A stretch of 64,000 bases of DNA from Prauserella_A sp040645195 (GCF_040645195.1 NZ_JBEYXW010000013.1:98908-162907); one strand, 5' to 3'; counted from the first letter of the stretch, positions 1-8,819 are shown. Notes: generated from the letters alone by a model not told the origin. Program-made: numbers and translations.

Positions 1-79
1 GCCGCACACCCTGCCAGCGGGGGTCGGACTCCCACTTCTTGGCCAGCTCGGCCGCTTCCTGCTCGAAGGACACAGTCAT
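1..79 (-). CDS. aceA: Isocitrate lyase, N-terminal fragment
   Basis: Only the first 26 codons lie in the window; the gene continues past position 1. The start ATG is at 79 (minus strand). The translated start carries a WESDPRWQGVR segment, which is the typical N-terminus of actinobacterial isocitrate lyase (compare the WxxDPRWxGxxR region before the TAEDV segment). The enzyme cleaves isocitrate to glyoxylate and succinate in the glyoxylate shunt. It is transcribed divergently from a RamB-type regulator, the same pairing as icl and ramB in mycobacteria, which strengthens the call. Because the piece is short, identity rests on this motif and on context. Confidence 0.75.
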   Translation of the reverse strand, partial: MTVSFEQEAAELAKKWESDPRWQGVR

Positions 80-93
80 CGGGTCACTCCCAC

Positions 94-220
94 GTTTGCG
101 AACTTTGCGATTCCTCGCTTGTGCACCTTGACCATGACATGAGCTGGGAAAGCTCTGCTAGATCTCCAATTTGCCAACTTGTGCTAATTTTTCCTAGCAT
201 GTTGTGAAGCTTGCGAACGT
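94..220. promoter_or_regulatory. Probable RamB operators in the aceA-ramB intergenic region
   Basis: The divergent promoter region holds three copies of a TTGCGAA/TTTGCxAA core: TTTGCGAACTTTGCGA at about 95-110, AATTTGCCAACTT at 168-180 and AGCTTGCGAACGT at 208-220. These resemble the AAAGTTTGCAAA-type boxes known for RamB in Corynebacterium and Mycobacterium. The cluster covers both promoters, so repression of aceA and autoregulation of ramB are the expected outcome. The motif match is seen directly; binding is inferred. Confidence 0.6.
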
Positions 221-295
221 CGGATTGGCAGCGCAGGCTGAATGTGCCGACTGGATCGGTACGGAACAGAAAACCCTGCGGGAGGGCCGGTCATC

Positions 296-1726
296 GTGGA
301 CAAAACCTTCGCCGGAGCGCGGCTACGGCATTTGCGGGAGAGTCGCGCCATGAGCCAGGCCGACCTGGCCAGGCTCCTGGAGATCTCACCCAGTTACCTC
401 AATCAGATCGAGCACAACGCCCGGCCGCTGACCGTGCCGGTGCTGTTGCGCATCACCGAGGCGTTCGGCGTGGACGCGGAGTTCTTCGCCGACAACGACA
501 CCTCGCGACTGGTCGCCGATGTCAGGGAGGCGCTGCTGGACGAGGCGATCGCCGCGCGGGTCTCTCCCGGCGAGATCACCGACCTCGCCAAGAACCTGCC
601 CACGGTCGCCGAGGCACTGGTGAAGATGCACCGCCGCTACCGCGACGCGGTGGAGAACACCGCCGCGCTCGTGGCCGAGGATGGCCGCGGCGTGCACGGC
701 AGCGCCGCAGCACCGCTGCCCCACGAGGAGGTCCGCGACTTCTTCTACGAGCGGGAGAACTACGTCGGCGAACTCGACGAGCGCGCCGAGAGGATGTACG
801 AGCAGCTGGACCTGCGCCGCGGGGAGGTGGGCAACGGGCTACGCGACCGGCTGACCGGGTACTACGGCGTGACCATCACGACCGAGGGGATCAACGAGGC
901 CGCCGGCGAGCAGCACCGCTACGAACCGGAAGGCCGCGTTCTGCGGATGGCGCCCACGTTGCGGATCGGCCAGCAGGCGTTCCGGATGGCCTCGCAGATC
1001 GCGCTGCTGGAGTACGACGACCTCATCACCGGGCTGGCCGACTCGTGGGACTTCTCGGGGCAACCCGCCCGCTCACTGGCGCGGGTGGGGCTCGCCAACT
1101 ACTTCGCAGGCGCGCTCATCCTGCCGTACCGGCAGTTCCACGGTTGCGCCGAGCGGTTCCGGTACGACATCGAGCTGTTGTGTGACCACTTCGGCGTCGG
1201 CTTCGAGACCGCATGCCACCGACTGTCCACATTGCAGCGTCCGAAACTGCGGGGCATCCCGTTCTCGTTCGTGCGTGTCGACAGGGCAGGCAACATGTCG
1301 AAACGCCAGTCGGCAGCGGGCTTTCACTTCTCCCGGGTCGGTGGCGCGTGTCCACTGTGGGTGATCTACGAGGCGTTCACCCAGCCCGGCAAGATCGTCA
1401 CGCAGGTGGCGACGCTGCCGGATGGCAAGAGCTACTTCTGGATCGCGCGGACGGTGTCGCGCAACATCGGCGGCTTCGGCAGCCCCGGAAAGATGTTCTC
1501 GGTCGGACTCGGCTGCGAACTGCGGCACGCACGGCGGCTGGTGTACTCGGCCGGGCTCGACATCGACGACCGGTCGGCGGCCACCCCGATCGGCATGGGC
1601 TGCAAGGTGTGTGAGCGTCCCGCCTGCCCGCAGCGGGCGTTCCCCACCATCGGCAAGCAGCTGACCGTCGACGAGAACACCAGCACCTTCGTGCCCTACC
1701 CCGCGGTCCCGAAGGCGGAGCCGTGA
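296..1726 (+). CDS. ramB: RamB/ScfR-family short-chain fatty acid regulator
   Basis: This is a 476-residue transcription factor with an N-terminal XRE helix-turn-helix (about residues 8-60, containing SQADLARLLEISPSYLNQIE). A metallopeptidase-like DUF955 region follows (around 170-280), then a C-terminal short-chain fatty acid regulator domain with clustered cysteines (GMGCKVCERPACPQRAFP near the end). The GTG at 296 is preferred over upstream starts because GGAGG sits at 281-285 and the protein then begins like known RamB proteins. RamB controls isocitrate lyase and acetate/propionate metabolism, and here it is divergent from aceA with operator-like boxes between them. It ends one base before the convergent acyltransferase gene. 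Confidence 0.9.
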   Translation: MDKTFAGARLRHLRESRAMSQADLARLLEISPSYLNQIEHNARPLTVPVLLRITEAFGVDAEFFADNDTSRLVADVREALLDEAIAARVSPGEITDLAKNLPTVAEALVKMHRRYRDAVENTAALVAEDGRGVHGSAAAPLPHEEVRDFFYERENYVGELDERAERMYEQLDLRRGEVGNGLRDRLTGYYGVTITTEGINEAAGEQHRYEPEGRVLRMAPTLRIGQQAFRMASQIALLEYDDLITGLADSWDFSGQPARSLARVGLANYFAGALILPYRQFHGCAERFRYDIELLCDHFGVGFETACHRLSTLQRPKLRGIPFSFVRVDRAGNMSKRQSAAGFHFSRVGGACPLWVIYEAFTQPGKIVTQVATLPDGKSYFWIARTVSRNIGGFGSPGKMFSVGLGCELRHARRLVYSAGLDIDDRSAATPIGMGCKVCERPACPQRAFPTIGKQLTVDENTSTFVPYPAVPKAEP

Positions 1727-1727
1727 G

Positions 1728-2495
1728 TCAGCGCACGTCTGTGGACTCGCCGAGCGTCTTCTGCAGCGCTTTGCCGGCCTTGCGGGCCATGTCCGCGATG
1801 GCCGCGCGGCGTTCGGCGCCCGCCTCGTAGTCGGCCTTGCGGTCGCGTACCACGCGGGCCGGCGAGCCGACCGCGATCGCGAAGTCGGGGATGTCGCCAC
1901 GCACCACGGCATGCGCACCGAGGACGCAGCCCCGGCCGACGCGGGTACCACGCAGCACCGAAACCTTGGTGCCGATCCAGGTGTCGGGGCCGATCCGCAC
2001 GGGGGACTTCACAATGCCCTGGTCCTTGATCGGCAGGTTGATGTCGGCGGTCACGTGGTCGAAGTCGCAGACGTAGACCCAGTCGGCGACCAGCGTCGCG
2101 GCACCGAGCTCGATGTCGAGGTAGCAGTTGATGACGTTCTGGCGCCCGAACACGGCCTTGTCACCAATGCGCAACGAGCCCTCGTGGCACCGGATCGCGT
2201 TGCCGTCGCCGATGTGCACCCAGCGGCCGATCTCCATGCGCCCGTACCCGGGACGGCAGTGGATCTCCACGTTCTTGCCGAGGAACACCATGCCGCGCAA
2301 GATGATGTGTGGGTTGGCGATGCGGAACTTCAACAGCCGCCAGTACCGCACGAGGTACCACGGCGTGAAGGCCCGGTTGCGCAGCACCCAGCGCAGCGAG
2401 TCGGCGCTCAGAAACCGCGCCTGCCGCGGGTCCTTACGCATCCGGCGCCAAGCCTGCATCCGGGACAGCACCGGTGATCCCCACATGGATGTCAT
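1728..2495 (-). CDS. Left-handed beta-helix (hexapeptide) acyltransferase
   Basis: The 255-residue protein has an N-terminal helical region (about 1-75) followed by repeated hexapeptide units from about residue 80 to 215 (for example MEIGRWVHIGDG, LRIGDKAVFG, VRIGPDTWIG and GSPARVV at the end of the coil). This architecture belongs to WbbJ/LpxA-like O-acyltransferases that transfer acetyl or other acyl groups from acyl-CoA, usually onto sugars or glycolipids. The substrate cannot be read from the sequence. It is convergent with ramB, with almost no gap, and divergent from the nucleoside hydrolase gene. Confidence 0.8.
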   Translation of the reverse strand: MTSMWGSPVLSRMQAWRRMRKDPRQARFLSADSLRWVLRNRAFTPWYLVRYWRLLKFRIANPHIILRGMVFLGKNVEIHCRPGYGRMEIGRWVHIGDGNAIRCHEGSLRIGDKAVFGRQNVINCYLDIELGAATLVADWVYVCDFDHVTADINLPIKDQGIVKSPVRIGPDTWIGTKVSVLRGTRVGRGCVLGAHAVVRGDIPDFAIAVGSPARVVRDRKADYEAGAERRAAIADMARKAGKALQKTLGESTDVR

Positions 2496-2542
2496 GAGCT
2501 GACCGTAACCTGTCGTAGCACGCGCAGACCGAGGGAGTGACC

Positions 2543-3508
2543 GTGGGGACGAAGCTCATCATCGACACCGATCCGGGCGTGGACGACGCCTTCGCGATCG
2601 CGCTCGCGGCACTGAGCGAGGACGTGGACCTGCTCGCCGTGACCACCGTGTACGGCAACGTCGCACTCGCCGACACCACCCGCAACGCCCAGCGGCTCCT
2701 CGCACTGTGCAAGCGCGACGACGTGCCCGTCGCCGCCGGTGCGTCACGCCCGCTCGTCCATCCGCAGGCACACCGGGCCAGCCGGATACACGGCCCGGAC
2801 GGGCTCTCCGGCAGGTCGGACATCCTGCCCGAGCCCGCGCGCGAGCTGGTCTCCGGCGGTGCCGTCGCGCTGCTGGCATCGGTACTCGAGGCGGCCGACG
2901 AACCGGTGACGATCGCGCCGATCGGACCGCTGACCAACATCGCCGCTCTGCTCGCCGCTCACCCCGGCATCGGCGAGAAGATCGCCCGCGTGGTGATCAT
3001 GGGCGGGGCGCTGGCACACGGCAACACGACAGCCGCCGCGGAGTTCAACATCTGGAGCGACCCGGAAGCCGCGCAGCGGGTGCTCGCCGGCGGCGAGGTG
3101 CACTGCGTGCTCGTGCCGCTGGACCTGACGCACCGCTGCGCGATCGACGCCGCGTGGCTGGCGCAGCTGGCGGCCTCCGGCCCGATCGGCGCCGCGCTCG
3201 ATGCGCTCACCCCGGACTACCGCGCCCACTACCGCACCGTGCTGGGCTACGACGGGATGATGGTGCACGATGCGGTCGCGGTCGCGGAGGCGATCCGGCC
3301 GGGCATACTGCGTACAGAGGCCGTGCCGGTCCAGGTGGAGTGCTCGTACGGGCCCGCCCGCGGTGCCACGCTCGCCGACCTGCGCAGCCCTGGGCAGCGC
3401 GCTGGTGATGCACACCCGGAGGCGGTTCTGACGGATGTCGCCGTCGACACCGAACTGGCAGAGCTCCAGACGTTTCTGCTGGAACGGCTCACGGGCACGC
3501 CTCGGTAA
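2543..3508 (+). CDS. Inosine/uridine-preferring nucleoside hydrolase
   Basis: The N-terminal DTDPGVDDAFAI motif is the calcium-binding signature of IunH-type nucleoside hydrolases, and further family blocks follow (IAPIGPLTNIA, MGGA, EFNIWSDPEAA, HDAVAV). The enzyme hydrolyses the N-glycosidic bond of ribonucleosides to give base and ribose, for purine/pyrimidine salvage. Two in-frame GTG codons lie at 2537 and 2543. GTG 2543 is preferred because the GAGGGA ribosome site at 2531-2536 then has a normal spacing. Total length, about 320 residues, is standard. Exact nucleoside specificity is not predictable. Confidence 0.9.
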   Translation: MGTKLIIDTDPGVDDAFAIALAALSEDVDLLAVTTVYGNVALADTTRNAQRLLALCKRDDVPVAAGASRPLVHPQAHRASRIHGPDGLSGRSDILPEPARELVSGGAVALLASVLEAADEPVTIAPIGPLTNIAALLAAHPGIGEKIARVVIMGGALAHGNTTAAAEFNIWSDPEAAQRVLAGGEVHCVLVPLDLTHRCAIDAAWLAQLAASGPIGAALDALTPDYRAHYRTVLGYDGMMVHDAVAVAEAIRPGILRTEAVPVQVECSYGPARGATLADLRSPGQRAGDAHPEAVLTDVAVDTELAELQTFLLERLTGTPR

Positions 3509-3553
3509 CCATGGCCTCACGCGCGCGCCACGCCCGCTCTCTATTCTGAGGCC

Positions 3554-4732
3554 ATGAAGCTGGGGGACGGCGCCGAGCGCGACGATGCCACACCACGGCC
3601 CAAAAACCGCAGGCGCACGCTGCTTCTGACGATCGCCACGGTGCTGGTCGCGCTGAGCGGACTCGTCACCGCGCTGCGCTTGGGCCCCACCGAGGACGAT
3701 GTCACCACGGCCGCCTCCGCTGAAAGCGCGGGGACGACGACCACCCGGCAGGCAACGGCGGCACCCACCTCCGCGCCGCCGACCCGGCAGCCGAGCGCCG
3801 TGCCGCGGCAATCCGGTCCCCGCTTCGAGGCCTGGGTGGACGAGGTGGCGCAGTGGCTGGACATCCCGCAGCGCACCATGCATGCCTACGCCGCGGCGAC
3901 CGTACGACTGGGTGAGGAGCAGCCCGACTGCAACCTGTCCTGGGTCACGCTGGCCGGCATCGGCAAGACCGGGTCCGACCACAGCCGCGCCGAGGGCGGC
4001 CGCGTCGCCGAGAACGGCGCGGTGTCAGAACCGATCGGCACGGTCGAGCTGCGTGACTTCGCGGGCAAGGTCGTGTCGGAGACCGGGGCGGCGGGCCCGA
4101 TGCAGCTGTCCCCCGCTGTCTGGGAGCGGTGGCAGGTCAGCGCCTCGGGCGGCACGCCGGACCTGCAGAACGTCGACGACGCGGCGTTGACGACGGGGCG
4201 CGCGCTGTGCGCGGAAGACCGCGACCTCAGCAAGGGCGACCAGTGGCTGGCCGGGGTGTCGGCGGTGCAGGACGCGCCGCTGTTCCTGCACCGAGTGCTC
4301 GCCACGGCCAACGTCTACGGCACGGTCGGGATGGCGGACACGCCGCCGAACCGCGCGGCGCTCATGGCCGTCAACTTCGCCATCGAGAAGATCGGCCTGC
4401 CCTACGAGTGGGGCGGCAACGGTCTGGAGAAGGGCGACGTCGGCTTCGACTGCTCGGGGCTGACCACCGCGGCCTACGCCTCGGCCGGGGTCACGTTGCA
4501 ACGGACGGCGCACTGGCAGTACAACAGCGTGCCGCTCGTCCCGGCGGGGCAGGAACCGCGCCTCGGCGACCTGATCTTCTACGGCAACCCGGCGACGAAG
4601 ATCCACCACGTCGGCATCTACATCGGCAACGAGCAGATGATCGACGCGCCGACGTTCGGCCAGGCGGTGCAGGTCCACAACTACCGCGAACCCGACGACG
4701 ACTTCGCCGGCGCGGGCCGCCCGGCGGAATAG
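3554..4732 (+). CDS. Secreted NlpC/P60 peptidoglycan hydrolase with transglycosylase-like region
   Basis: The 392-residue protein has a basic N-terminus, one membrane segment (about 22-42, LLLTIATVLVALSGLVTA) and a Ser/Thr/Pro-rich linker. A lytic-transglycosylase-like region (about 90-260, with GAAGPMQLSPAVW) comes next, and the C-terminus is an NlpC/P60 domain. The predicted catalytic pair is visible: Cys300 in FDCSGL and His352 in HHVGIYIG. NlpC/P60 domains cut D-gamma-glutamyl-diaminopimelate bonds in stem peptides. The combination of a glycan-cleaving and a peptide-cleaving domain on a membrane-anchored protein points to wall remodelling outside the cell. It is probably monocistronic. 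Confidence 0.85.
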   Translation: MKLGDGAERDDATPRPKNRRRTLLLTIATVLVALSGLVTALRLGPTEDDVTTAASAESAGTTTTRQATAAPTSAPPTRQPSAVPRQSGPRFEAWVDEVAQWLDIPQRTMHAYAAATVRLGEEQPDCNLSWVTLAGIGKTGSDHSRAEGGRVAENGAVSEPIGTVELRDFAGKVVSETGAAGPMQLSPAVWERWQVSASGGTPDLQNVDDAALTTGRALCAEDRDLSKGDQWLAGVSAVQDAPLFLHRVLATANVYGTVGMADTPPNRAALMAVNFAIEKIGLPYEWGGNGLEKGDVGFDCSGLTTAAYASAGVTLQRTAHWQYNSVPLVPAGQEPRLGDLIFYGNPATKIHHVGIYIGNEQMIDAPTFGQAVQVHNYREPDDDFAGAGRPAE

Positions 4733-4894
4733 GATTTAGGTAGTTTCCGCACACTTGACCGATTCCACGTGCAGATGACCACAACATGACCACTTGATCA
4801 GGTCTCGCGGAACGGGGCCTGGCCGGTTCGCCCTCCGAAGTGATCAATTACCACAAAAGCCACAGGCACCACCTCTGACACGGAGTCCGTGCGG

Positions 4895-5779
4895 TCAGTT
4901 CACGGCCAAGGCGCGTTCGAGCGCAGCTCGGCCTGCTGGCTCCCAGGTCGGTTTGCCCCCGAGGAGACCGAGCCTGCCGTTGCGTCCGATGCTGATCATG
5001 CCCACGGCGCGTAGGACGGCCCAGCCGCGGGCCCGCGCAATGGTGGCATCGTCCGCGACTTCGTAGGTGCCGAAGAACCGGCTGGCCGTGCCCGCGGGCA
5101 GCAGGACCCAGGCGGCGGACAGGTCGGTCGCGGGATCCCCTGCGCACATCTCGCCGAAGTCGATCACTCCGGAGAGCGTCCCGTCCTGCACGACCACGTT
5201 CGCGGGATGCAGATCGCCGTGCAGCCACGTCGGCGCCCCGTGCCACGCGGGCGCCGCGACGGCCTTCTCCCAGATCTCTCGGACATCAGCGCTCGCGTCG
5301 TCGGCTATGACCTCCAACGAGCGAGTGAACCCGTCCTGCATCCCGGCCAGCGGGATGCCGCGCGTGGGATTGGCTGGGGCGTCCGCGGGTGCCTGCTGAT
5401 GCAGGGCCTTGAGAAAACCCGCGAGGGTCTCGGCCGCGTCAGCGCAGGTGATCGGCGCGTAGTCCGCCGGCTCGCCCTCGACCCAGCGTGTGATCGTCCA
5501 GGTGTGTTCGAACAGGGCCGACGGTTCGCCGATGCGCACCGGGGTGGGCGTCGGCAGCGGCAGGCGCTGCGCGAGAATGGGCAGCCACTTCTGCTCGGTG
5601 CGCAGCAGCGCCGGGGCGCGCTCGGTACGCGGCAACCGCACGGCCAGCTCCGCCCCAAGGCGCCACTGCTGGTTGTCCCAGCCACCAGCGACGTCTCGGA
5701 GTTCGAGGTCTGCGAGATCTGGATGCTGTTCCCGCAGCAGCGCTCGCACCAGGTCCTGCTCGAACCTCAACTCAGCCAT
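4895..5779 (-). CDS. APH-family phosphotransferase (aminoglycoside phosphotransferase-like kinase)
   Basis: The 294-residue kinase-fold protein contains the Brenner motif HGDLHPAN around residue 187 and the magnesium-binding VIDFGE about 15 residues later. Both are diagnostic of the APH/choline-kinase superfamily. The ATG at 5779 is chosen because GGAGG precedes it at a normal distance; a longer frame upstream has no ribosome site. Members phosphorylate aminoglycosides, macrolides or small metabolites such as homoserine and fructosamine, so the substrate remains open. It stands alone between the NlpC/P60 gene and an ABC exporter. An antibiotic target would fit the resistance-rich surroundings but is only an inference. 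Confidence 0.8.
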   Translation of the reverse strand: MAELRFEQDLVRALLREQHPDLADLELRDVAGGWDNQQWRLGAELAVRLPRTERAPALLRTEQKWLPILAQRLPLPTPTPVRIGEPSALFEHTWTITRWVEGEPADYAPITCADAAETLAGFLKALHQQAPADAPANPTRGIPLAGMQDGFTRSLEVIADDASADVREIWEKAVAAPAWHGAPTWLHGDLHPANVVVQDGTLSGVIDFGEMCAGDPATDLSAAWVLLPAGTASRFFGTYEVADDATIARARGWAVLRAVGMISIGRNGRLGLLGGKPTWEPAGRAALERALAVN

Positions 5780-5956
5780 GGATGAGCCTCCAACCGCCAG
5801 CGTCTGCCGGCAGCTAGCACCAGCCGAATCTTGCGGCGGCGTTGCGCCCGTGCACGATTCCATATGCCCTGGTTCAACGCCTCGAAAACCGACATCGCCG
5901 GCACGCTCTATCACCGTGAAACCGTTGCCGACCTGACATACCGACCACGAAGACGG

Positions 5957-6760
5957 TCACTTGGTGGGCTCGCGGTTGTAGACCTTCTTGGCCCACAGGT
6001 AGCCGCCCAACGCGATCAGGGCGCACCAGCCGATGGCGAGAATCGCGCTATGGCCGATCGGAGCGCCCATCAGCAGTCCGCGCAGGGTCTCGATGAACGG
6101 GGTGAACGGCTGGTACTCGGCGAACCATTTCAGCCCGGCGGGCATCGAGTCGGTGGGGACGAACCCGCTGCCCATCATGGGCAGGATCATCAGCGGCATC
6201 AGCATGTTGCTCGCGGCGGCGACGTTCTCGGCGACCATGGCCAGTGCGACCGACAGCCAGGTGAGCGCGAGGATGATCATCACGAGAACACCGACCGCGC
6301 CGAGCCATTCGCCGAAGTCCGCGGTCGGCTCGAATCCCACCAGCAGCGCGACCCCGATCACGGCAGCGATACTCAGCAGGGTCTGGATCAGGCTGCCCAA
6401 CACATGACCGGTGAGTACCGACACCCGGGCGATGGCCATGGTGCGGAACCGGGCGACGATGCCCTCGGTCATGTCCATCGCTACCGAGATCGCCGTGCCC
6501 TGGGCCGCGGTCGCCACAGTCATCAGGATGACGCCAGGGACGACGTAGTTCACGTAGGCATCCCGGCCGCCGGACGGCCCGCCAAGGCCATTACCGAGAG
6601 CGCCGCCGAGAACGTAGACGAACAGCAGCAGCAAGACCACCGGAACCCCGGCGGCCGTCAGGATGAGCGTCGGATAACGCAGCATGTGCCGCAACTGGCG
6701 GCGCAACATGGTCGCCGAGTCGGCAAACGCGTTGGAAACGGTGCTGGAAACGGTACTCAT
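5957..6760 (-). CDS. ABC-2 type permease, DrrB-like
   Basis: This integral membrane protein of 267 residues has about six hydrophobic segments (the first two near residues 30-55 and 72-92). It carries the DrrB family block FRTMAIARVSVLTGHVLGS and the loop GSGFVPTDSMPAGLKWFAEY. DrrB-type permeases pair with a DrrA ATPase to export daunorubicin-like and other hydrophobic drugs. Its start overlaps the end of the ATPase gene by 4 bases (ATGA), indicating translational coupling. It is a clear paralogue of the permease at 19490-20314, sharing the same motifs in the same order. Confidence 0.9.
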   Translation of the reverse strand: MSTVSSTVSNAFADSATMLRRQLRHMLRYPTLILTAAGVPVVLLLLFVYVLGGALGNGLGGPSGGRDAYVNYVVPGVILMTVATAAQGTAISVAMDMTEGIVARFRTMAIARVSVLTGHVLGSLIQTLLSIAAVIGVALLVGFEPTADFGEWLGAVGVLVMIILALTWLSVALAMVAENVAAASNMLMPLMILPMMGSGFVPTDSMPAGLKWFAEYQPFTPFIETLRGLLMGAPIGHSAILAIGWCALIALGGYLWAKKVYNREPTK

Positions 6761-7719
6761 CGGGCGGGTTCCTGTTCCGTGACTGCGTTCCCTGTCAGGG
6801 CGAAGAAGACGTCATCGAGATCGGGTGTGTGGACCTGGAGTTCGTCCACCGCGATCGAGGCGTGGTCGAGCCAATCCAGCAGCGCGCGCAACGACCGGAC
6901 ATCGCCCTGGCTGGGGATCTGCAGGGTGCATGCCTCGTCGTCGCGGGACACCACGCCCAGCTCCCGGGCCGCGTGGTCGTAACCGCTCGGGTCGGCGAAC
7001 CGCAGGGTTACATGGCCGCCGCCGACCTGCCGCTTGAGCTCCTCCGGCGAGCCTTTTGCGACCAGCTTTCCCTGGTGCAGCACCGCAATCCGGTCGGCGA
7101 GCTGGTCGGCCTCCTCGAGGTACTGAGTGGTGAGGAAGATCGTGACGCCCTCGTCGGTCACCAGCCCGCGAATGATCTCCCACATGGTCCGCCTGCTGCG
7201 CGGGTCCAGCCCGGTGGTCGGCTCGTCGAGGAAGATCACGCGGGGCCGGCCGACCAGCGTCATCGCCAGGTCCAGGCGGCGGCGCATCCCACCGGAATAT
7301 GTCACCGCAGGCTTTCGGGCCGCGTCCACCAGATCGAACCGCTGCAGCAGGTCAGCTGCACACTGCTGCCGTTCCCTGCGGGGCAGCCGGTTCAGGTCGG
7401 CCATCAACAGCAGGTTCTCCTCACCGGTGAGGAAGCTGTCCACCGCCGAGAACTGGCCAGTGACACCGATCGCGGCACGCACAGCGTCCGGATCCCGCAC
7501 CACATCATGGCCGGCGACCCGCATCTCGCCCGCGTCGGCACGGATGAGCGTCGACAGGATCTGCACCATGGTGGTCTTGCCCGCGCCGTTCGGGCCGAGC
7601 AACGCGAAGACAGATCCCGAGGGGATGTCGAGGTCGATACCGCCCAGCACCACATGGTCGCCGTACGCCTTGCGTATCGCGGTCGCCGCGAGCGCGGGTT
7701 GACCGAGATCGGTAGTCAT
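6757..7719 (-). CDS. ABC transporter ATP-binding protein, DrrA-like
   Basis: The 320-residue ATPase has Walker A GPNGAGKTT (near residue 40), the signature YSGGMRRRLDLA, Walker B VIFLDEPTTGLD and the switch histidine region LTTQYLEEAD. A C-terminal DrrA-type extension (to VHTPDLDDVFFALTG) completes the protein. It energises the neighbouring permease, most likely for drug export at the cytoplasmic membrane. The gene is divergent from an HTH regulator, and the 217-base gap contains inverted TTGCAT repeats, so the regulator probably controls this operon. It is very similar to the second ATPase at 18522-19493. Confidence 0.92.
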   Translation of the reverse strand: MTTDLGQPALAATAIRKAYGDHVVLGGIDLDIPSGSVFALLGPNGAGKTTMVQILSTLIRADAGEMRVAGHDVVRDPDAVRAAIGVTGQFSAVDSFLTGEENLLLMADLNRLPRRERQQCAADLLQRFDLVDAARKPAVTYSGGMRRRLDLAMTLVGRPRVIFLDEPTTGLDPRSRRTMWEIIRGLVTDEGVTIFLTTQYLEEADQLADRIAVLHQGKLVAKGSPEELKRQVGGGHVTLRFADPSGYDHAARELGVVSRDDEACTLQIPSQGDVRSLRALLDWLDHASIAVDELQVHTPDLDDVFFALTGNAVTEQEPAR

Positions 7720-7783
7720 GGGCTTCGCTCCGTTGGTGAGATCCAGTGTCAGTGAAAACCTTCACGACTCGGCAAAAGTTACG

Positions 7784-7901
7784 TTGCATACACAAAATCG
7801 TCAATCTTATCTTCGTGAAGCAACAACATAATTGCAGGTAGATGCCGACGAATTGTTGCATGATCGATGGCGACTAATGCAATGGCAGTCGCGTTGCATT
7901 A
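7784..7901. promoter_or_regulatory. Repeated TTGCAT elements and inverted repeat in the exporter/regulator gap
   Basis: A perfect inverted repeat, TAATGCAA (7875-7882) and TTGCATTA (7894-7901), lies upstream of the HTH gene, separated by 11 bases. Further TTGCAT copies occur at 7784-7789 and 7856-7861. The region is noticeably AT-rich for this chromosome. It spans the divergent promoters of the DrrAB-type operon and the regulator, which suggests operators for that regulator. The repeats are seen directly; binding is inferred. Confidence 0.5.
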
Positions 7902-7936
7902 AGCTGAACGCGACGCCGACAGCGGAGGACCACCCG

Positions 7937-8671
7937 ATGCCTGGTGAAAGACTCACCCCCCAGGACCGACAGCAGATCGCTGCGGGACTGCGCGAGGAGC
8001 TGACCTACGCCGCCATCGGCCGCCGCATCGGGCGGCCGACCTCCACCGTCACCCGTGAGGTGATGCGCAACGGCGGGCCGCGCGGCTACCACGCCGAGGC
8101 GGCCCACCGGGCCAGCACGCGACACGCGCGTCAGCGCAGGACCATTGCGCCGACACCGTCACCGGGCAGGGCCGACCTCGGCGGGCGCGATCCACGGCTC
8201 GTGGACGAGGTGGACGCGCAGAGCATGGAACTGATGATTCAGGCCGGGCTCCCGCAGATGATGGCCAGGGTGCTCGCCTCGCTCTTCACCACCGACAGCG
8301 GCAGCCTCACCTCCGCGGAACTCGTGCGACGCCTGCACGTCAGCCCCGCCTCCATCTCCAAAGCCATCGGCTATCTGGAAAACCAGGCACTCATCAAACG
8401 TGAACGCGACCCCCACAGCCGCGCCGAACGCTACGCCATCGACGACGACGTAGCGTTCCAGTCCATCATGGCCAGCGCGCGCAACCAAACCCAGATCGCC
8501 GAGGTCTGCAAGATCGCAGCCCAGAAACTCGGCCCCATCACCCCTGCCGGCGCCAGACTGGAGAACACCAGCCAATTCCTCCTCCACGTCATCGACGACC
8601 TAGTGCGCTCAGCCCAGCACTGGCACAAGATCTACTCCACCCGCCCTCCCAAGACGTCCGCAACCGACTGA
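7937..8671 (+). CDS. HTH regulator: transposase-type HTH fused to a MarR/GbsR-like winged helix
   Basis: This 244-residue DNA-binding protein has two parts. Residues 1-65 (RLTPQDRQQIAAGL followed by YAAIGRRIGRPTSTVTREV) match the IS30-type helix-turn-helix. Residues about 90-190 form a MarR/GbsR-like winged helix (SAELVRRLHVSPASISKAIGYLE, then LIKRERDPHSRAERY). The ATG at 7937 has GGAGG at 7924-7928. It faces away from the DrrAB-type exporter and precedes the Rox-like gene, so it probably controls one or both. No transposase catalytic domain is present. Confidence 0.75.
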   Translation: MPGERLTPQDRQQIAAGLREELTYAAIGRRIGRPTSTVTREVMRNGGPRGYHAEAAHRASTRHARQRRTIAPTPSPGRADLGGRDPRLVDEVDAQSMELMIQAGLPQMMARVLASLFTTDSGSLTSAELVRRLHVSPASISKAIGYLENQALIKRERDPHSRAERYAIDDDVAFQSIMASARNQTQIAEVCKIAAQKLGPITPAGARLENTSQFLLHVIDDLVRSAQHWHKIYSTRPPKTSATD

Positions 8672-8759
8672 GCGGATCACGTTGGCCGGGGCTGGACGGG
8701 GTAATGCTCGGGCTTGTAGCCTGCGATCGACCGCGACACCACCCGAGGAGGTGAGACCC

Positions 8760-8819
8760 ATGAACGCAGTATCGATGTGGGTGCTCCCCCTCCCCGTCAC
8801 GGTCGGGCGATTGACGTAG
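8760..8819 (+). CDS. Candidate 19-residue leader peptide upstream of the Rox-like gene
   Basis: The short ORF reads MNAVSMWVLPLPVTVGRLT and ends at TAG 8817-8819. It has a very strong ribosome site (GAGGAGGTG at 8745-8753, 8 bases from the ATG), stronger than that of the downstream monooxygenase. It ends 50 bases before the monooxygenase start, and its second half overlaps one arm of a long-range hairpin. This layout fits a regulatory leader, but coding is unproven. Confidence 0.4.
   Translation: MNAVSMWVLPLPVTVGRLT

Noticed and set aside
6825..7755. Plus-strand frames opposite the first DrrA gene
   Set aside because: They are antisense to a gene with all ABC ATPase motifs and encode no recognisable protein.
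8689..8760. A second RAE upstream of the Rox-like paralogue
   Set aside because: A GGGCTTG half is present near 8710, but no matching CAAG arm follows at the right distance.
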